Origin: Omnitrophica WOR_2 bacterium RIFCSPHIGHO2_02_FULL_52_10
Lineage (GTDB): Bacteria > Omnitrophota > Gorgyraeia > Zapsychrales > Zapsychraceae
NCBI GenBank assembly: GCA_001805655.1
Contig: MHGR01000116.1
Span: forward strand, 901-9,129
DNA: 8,229 nucleotides
Direction: 5' to 3'
Each line of letters starts with the position of its first letter. Positions within the stretch are counted from its first letter, which is position 1. Made by a program: the position numbers and the translations under genes. Under the pieces are notes generated by a model, which had not been told where the DNA came from, did no database searches, and saw nothing but the letters and a program-made list of their open reading frames with translations. Positions 5,900 to 8,229 of this stretch are shown here, piece after piece.

Positions 5900-6374
5900 G
5901 TTCCTCCTTTTGGATATCCTTAATCAATGCCTGGATTTTCCGTTCGGCCTCGCTGACATCTTTGACACGAATCATCCCTTCCCGGTTCCAGTGCCCCAAA
6001 TCAATAATGGGCTTTTTAAAGACCAGACCATAAGAAATTTCCGAAGAAGTTCCGTGGCTGCCAGGCAGAGCAACAATGATGTCCGCTGAGCAGGCGACAA
6101 TAACGTTTCTGGCATAACCGATACTGGTGGGTAAAACTATATCTATATAATCATTGGCATCTGCCTTGTCTTTGCCCGGTAAAATGCCTATTGTTGTGCC
6201 TCCTGCCGATTTTACACCTCTAGCAACCGCCGCCATTGCTCCATCAAGGCCGCCACATACAAGAATTGCACCCACTTTTGATATTATTTCACCTATTTTA
6301 TGGGCAACTTCCTCCACTTCACTATTTATACTGTGGCCTCCAATTACTGAAATTATTATCTTTCTTGTGAGCAT
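5883..6374 (-). CDS. LOG-like Rossmann-fold nucleotide-binding protein (TIGR00725-type)
   Basis: A 163-residue cytoplasmic protein related to the LOG/lysine-decarboxylase-like family, whose characterised members release the base from nucleoside monophosphates. Visible are ISVIGGHS (8-15, first beta strand and glycine turn), ILVCGGLDGAMAAVARG (37-53), GTTIGILPGKDKADAN (59-74), GYARNVIV (86-93, with Arg89 and Asn90), and ALPGSHGTSSEISYGL (102-117), the equivalent of the PGGxGTxxE nucleotide loop. The loop has Ser-His where LOG enzymes have Gly-x, so activity is uncertain. It lies 151 nt after pyrC and overlaps the methyltransferase gene. The DNA is AT-rich, with many ATA codons near the start, unlike pyrC. 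No Shine-Dalgarno sequence is obvious before the ATG at 6374. The family is clear; the function in this cluster is unknown. Confidence 0.85.
   Translation of the reverse strand: MLTRKIIISVIGGHSINSEVEEVAHKIGEIISKVGAILVCGGLDGAMAAVARGVKSAGGTTIGILPGKDKADANDYIDIVLPTSIGYARNVIVACSADIIVALPGSHGTSSEISYGLVFKKPIIDLGHWNREGMIRVKDVSEAERKIQALIKDIQKEEHEKAD
5900..5909 (-). promoter_or_regulatory. Strong ribosome binding site inside the end of the LOG-like gene
   Basis: AAGGAGG (5909-5903 on the minus strand) lies 3 nt before the methyltransferase ATG at 5899 and within the last codons of the upstream gene. It decides the overlapping start, although the spacing is short. Confidence 0.7.
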
Positions 6375-6449
6375 TTCTATGGGATATTAGTATCAGAAAT
6401 TACTTAATTGAATACAAGTCAATCCACACATATATATGCGAAAACAGTA

Positions 6450-6475
6450 TATTGTGGGATTATAACTCCACAATA
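6450..6475. promoter_or_regulatory. Operator-like inverted repeat centred on a -10 box
   Basis: TATTGTGG (6450-6457) and CCACAATA (6468-6475) are perfect 8-bp arms 10 nt apart. The spacer contains the minus-strand TATAAT of the candidate promoter. The arm spacing suits a dimeric repressor, but no regulator can be named. A second perfect palindrome, CAATATATTG (6483-6492), overlaps the -35 box. Confidence 0.45.
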
Positions 6476-6485
6476 AAGTTATCAA
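6459..6485 (-). promoter_or_regulatory. Candidate sigma-70-type promoter for the LOG-methyltransferase(-pyrKDF) genes
   Basis: On the minus strand TTGATA (6485-6480) and a perfect TATAAT (6464-6459) are separated by 15 nt, slightly short of the usual 17. Transcription would start near 6452, leaving a leader of about 78 nt before the ATG at 6374. The region has 18 G or C in the 60 bases 6421-6480, so chance matches are easy. Confidence 0.4.
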
Positions 6486-6525
6486 TATATTGTATATAAA
6501 TTGTTGAGAACTACCATATATTGGA

Positions 6526-7803
6526 CTAATCCTGATATACCATATTTCCGCCACAAATAGTTGCCTTGACCCTGCCTGTCAGTTCCCTCCCTATAAATGG
6601 GGAATTATGGGATTTCGACACAAAATCATTGTCCTGAACAGTCCACCTTGCCTTTGGATCAATGATCGTAAGGTCGCCATCAAATCCTTCCTTAATAATG
6701 CCCTTTTTAGCCAATCCCATGATTTTCGCGGGCATGGCAGACATTTTCTCCGCCACATTGGGCCAGGAAAGAACCTTGGGCTGAACAAGCTCTGTAACCA
6801 CCAACCCGACCGCTGTTTCCAGGCCTATCATGCCGCAGGGGGCATGGTCCATGTCCTTTTCCTTGTCCTCTGTCGTGTGGGGGGCATGATCCGTCGCGAT
6901 GCAGTCTATTGTACCATCCCTCAGGGCCTCTTTGATAGCTTCAATATCTTCTTTTGTCCGCAGGGGCGGATTAACCTTAGCACTGGTGTTAAAATCTTTG
7001 AGCGCGTCGTCTGTCAATGTGAAATGATGCGGACAGGCTTCGGCCGTGACCCGGATCCCGTTGGCCTTCGCCGCGCGGATCAATTCCACGGATCGCTTCA
7101 GGCTCATGTGGGCAAAGTGAATCTTGGAATCAAGGTAGGCAGCCAGTTCGATATCACGCGCGACAATCACCGATTCGGAAAGCCCCGGGTCGCCTTTCAG
7201 CCCCAGCAGAGTGGAATTGACGCCCTCGTTCATGACGCCCCCCGCGCTTAAACAATGGTCCTCACAATGCTGGATCAGCAGAATGCCGACCATTTTGGCA
7301 TACTCCATGGCCAGGCGCATCAGCTGGGAATTGGTCACGCACCTTCCGTCGTCGGAAAGCGCGACACAGCCGGCTTCTTTGAGCTCAAACATGTCCGTCA
7401 GCTCCTGATTGCCCAACCCTTTGGTGATAGCCCCGATGGGGTGCACATTGATCAGTCCCACGCGCCTCGCCTCGCTTAAGACCAGTTCGGCAATCGAGCG
7501 GTTGTCGATCACGGGGGACGTGTTGGGCATGCACATCACCGTCGTGAAGCCGCCTTTGGCGGCGGCCAAAATCCCCGTTTCAATCGTTTCCTTGTGCTCC
7601 TGCCCCGGTTCGCGAAAATGCACGTGAATATCGATCAGCCCCGGCAGGACAAGCCTGTCCCGCGCGTCAATGATTTTGGCTTTATCGCTCTTGATCGCGG
7701 CGCCGATCTTGGCGATGATGCCCTTCTCTATCAAAATATCCTGCGGCACCTTCGATTGCCCGTCGGCGTTGACGATGACCGCGTTTTTGATCAGCAATGA
7801 CAT
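6526..7803 (-). CDS. pyrC: Dihydroorotase (class I)
   Basis: Zinc amidohydrolase closing N-carbamoyl-L-aspartate to dihydroorotate, the third step of UMP synthesis. It has 425 residues, the usual length for class I. The ATG at 7803 is chosen because GGAGG lies 9 nt upstream, it is 1 nt after the pyrB stop, and MSLLIKNAVIVNADG is the normal family start. Motifs: GLIDIHVHFREPGQEHKET (55-73) with metal ligands His60 and His62; CMPNTSPVIDN (91-101); LSDDG with Asp152; QHCED with His179; HFAHMS with His232; KVNPPLR (276-282); and ATDHAPHT (303-310) with Asp305. These are the metal and catalytic residues expected for class I. The C-terminus has the GFDGDLTIID strand and NSPFIGRELTG typical of the small beta domain. 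The 3' end and following gap become AT-rich. Confidence 0.97.
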   Translation of the reverse strand: MSLLIKNAVIVNADGQSKVPQDILIEKGIIAKIGAAIKSDKAKIIDARDRLVLPGLIDIHVHFREPGQEHKETIETGILAAAKGGFTTVMCMPNTSPVIDNRSIAELVLSEARRVGLINVHPIGAITKGLGNQELTDMFELKEAGCVALSDDGRCVTNSQLMRLAMEYAKMVGILLIQHCEDHCLSAGGVMNEGVNSTLLGLKGDPGLSESVIVARDIELAAYLDSKIHFAHMSLKRSVELIRAAKANGIRVTAEACPHHFTLTDDALKDFNTSAKVNPPLRTKEDIEAIKEALRDGTIDCIATDHAPHTTEDKEKDMDHAPCGMIGLETAVGLVVTELVQPKVLSWPNVAEKMSAMPAKIMGLAKKGIIKEGFDGDLTIIDPKARWTVQDNDFVSKSHNSPFIGRELTGRVKATICGGNMVYQD

Positions 7804-7817
7804 TTCAGTTTTCCTCC
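7804..7817 (-). promoter_or_regulatory. Ribosome binding site of pyrC inside the end of pyrB
   Basis: GGAGG (7817-7813 on the minus strand) is followed by 9 nt and the ATG at 7803. It lies in the last codons of pyrB and rules out a longer in-frame start at 7872 that would overlap pyrB by 68 nt. Confidence 0.8.
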
Positions 7818-8229
7818 GCCGATTTGCCTTTGGTCCCCAGCAGCAAATACAACAAGGCCATGCGCACGGCAATCCCGTTGGTCACCTGGTCGAGGATCAC
7901 CGAATATTCCCCGTCGGCAACTTCCGCCGACAGCTCAATCCCGCGGTTGGTCGGCCCCGGATGCATGATGATGACATTCTTGGGAGCCCCTTTGAGCTTC
8001 GCTTTGTCGATCCCGAATTTCTTGGCATATTCCCTGATCGACGGCAGAAACTTTTCCTGCTGGCGCTCCAGCTGCAATCTCAAAGGCATGAGAACATCGC
8101 TGGCCCTGATCACTTCGCGCAAATCATAATTCACCTTTACCCCCAGGCGCTCGATCCCCCTTGGGATAAGCGTGGCCGGCCCGCACACGGTCACCTCGGC
8201 GCCGAGTTTCGTCAGGCCCCAAATGTTCG
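7805..8229 (-). CDS. pyrB: Aspartate carbamoyltransferase catalytic subunit, C-terminal part (cut by window edge)
   Basis: Transfers the carbamoyl group from carbamoyl phosphate to aspartate, the committed step of UMP synthesis. Only the last 140 residues are present; the frame stays open to the window edge, beginning NIWGLTKLGAEVTVCGPATL, and the GTG at 8194 is an internal Val, not the start. This segment is most of the aspartate-binding domain. Visible are PRGIERLGVKV, ASDVLMPLRLQLERQ (the loop with Arg and Gln that contacts aspartate), IIMHPGPTNRGIEL, and DQVTNGIAVRMALLYLL, the conserved C-terminal helix. The protein ends KSAEEN with TGA at 7807-7805, followed 1 nt later by pyrC. No regulatory subunit gene (pyrI) lies downstream, consistent with the PyrI-independent pyrB-pyrC arrangement. 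Confidence 0.97.
   Translation of the reverse strand, partial: NIWGLTKLGAEVTVCGPATLIPRGIERLGVKVNYDLREVIRASDVLMPLRLQLERQQEKFLPSIREYAKKFGIDKAKLKGAPKNVIIMHPGPTNRGIELSAEVADGEYSVILDQVTNGIAVRMALLYLLLGTKGKSAEEN

Noticed and set aside
6607..7251. 214-codon plus-strand open frame opposite pyrC
   Set aside because: It is fully antisense to a dihydroorotase with all metal ligands intact, has no ribosome site, and its translation is Cys/His/Arg-rich without family features.
7804..7872. Longer dihydroorotase start adding 23 residues
   Set aside because: The extra sequence (Cys/Trp/Arg-rich) overlaps pyrB and lacks family similarity; the ATG at 7803 has GGAGG and follows the pyrB stop.

Overview
All genes in this window lie on the minus strand, so the biological reading order runs from position 8229 down to 1. 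The window holds most of a de novo pyrimidine (UMP) gene cluster followed by the start of a V-type (A/V-type) ATPase operon. The organism is a bacterium. Its AtpA has the variant nucleotide-loop sequence I associate with Chlamydia/spirochaete-type V-ATPases, and the order atpE - DUF2764 - atpA is also typical of those groups. With class 1B PyrD/PyrK, a moderately high and uneven G+C content and short intergenic hairpins, this fits an uncultivated member of the PVC neighbourhood (for example Omnitrophota). That placement is an inference and needs a phylogeny.

Layout in gene order: (1) 8229-7805, the C-terminal part of pyrB (aspartate carbamoyltransferase), cut by the window edge. (2) 7803-6526, pyrC (dihydroorotase), 1 nt after pyrB. 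(3) 6525-6375, an AT-rich gap with a candidate promoter and an inverted repeat over its -10 box. (4) 6374-5883, a LOG-like Rossmann-fold nucleotide-binding protein. (5) 5899-5222, an isoprenylcysteine/phospholipid-methyltransferase-like membrane protein overlapping gene 4 by 17 nt. (6) 5221-5066, a gap with two tandem, diverged hairpin units. (7) 5044-4250, pyrK, the electron-transfer subunit of dihydroorotate dehydrogenase. (8) 4249-4152, a gap filled by an approximately 82-bp imperfect palindrome. (9) 4151-3246, pyrD (class 1B). (10) 3236-2523, pyrF. (11) 2500-2447, an intrinsic terminator. (12) 2399-1788 atpE, 1783-1217 DUF2764, and 1205-1 atpA, which runs off the window.

PyrB makes carbamoyl-aspartate, PyrC closes it to dihydroorotate, PyrD with PyrK oxidises that to orotate using NAD+, and PyrF decarboxylates OMP to UMP. 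PyrE and carbamoyl-phosphate synthase are not in the window. The two unrelated genes (LOG-like and methyltransferase) split pyrBC from pyrKDF. The LOG gene and the gap before it are AT-richer than the flanking pyr genes, which suggests insertion or acquisition. The terminator separates UMP synthesis from the ATPase operon, whose soluble-domain and stalk subunits begin immediately after it.

No CRISPR array, tRNA, rRNA, transposase or plus-strand gene was recognised, and no gene-free stretch exceeds 160 nt. The most unusual material is intergenic: the 82-bp palindrome, the tandem hairpin pair, and the operator-like inverted repeat over a near-consensus promoter.
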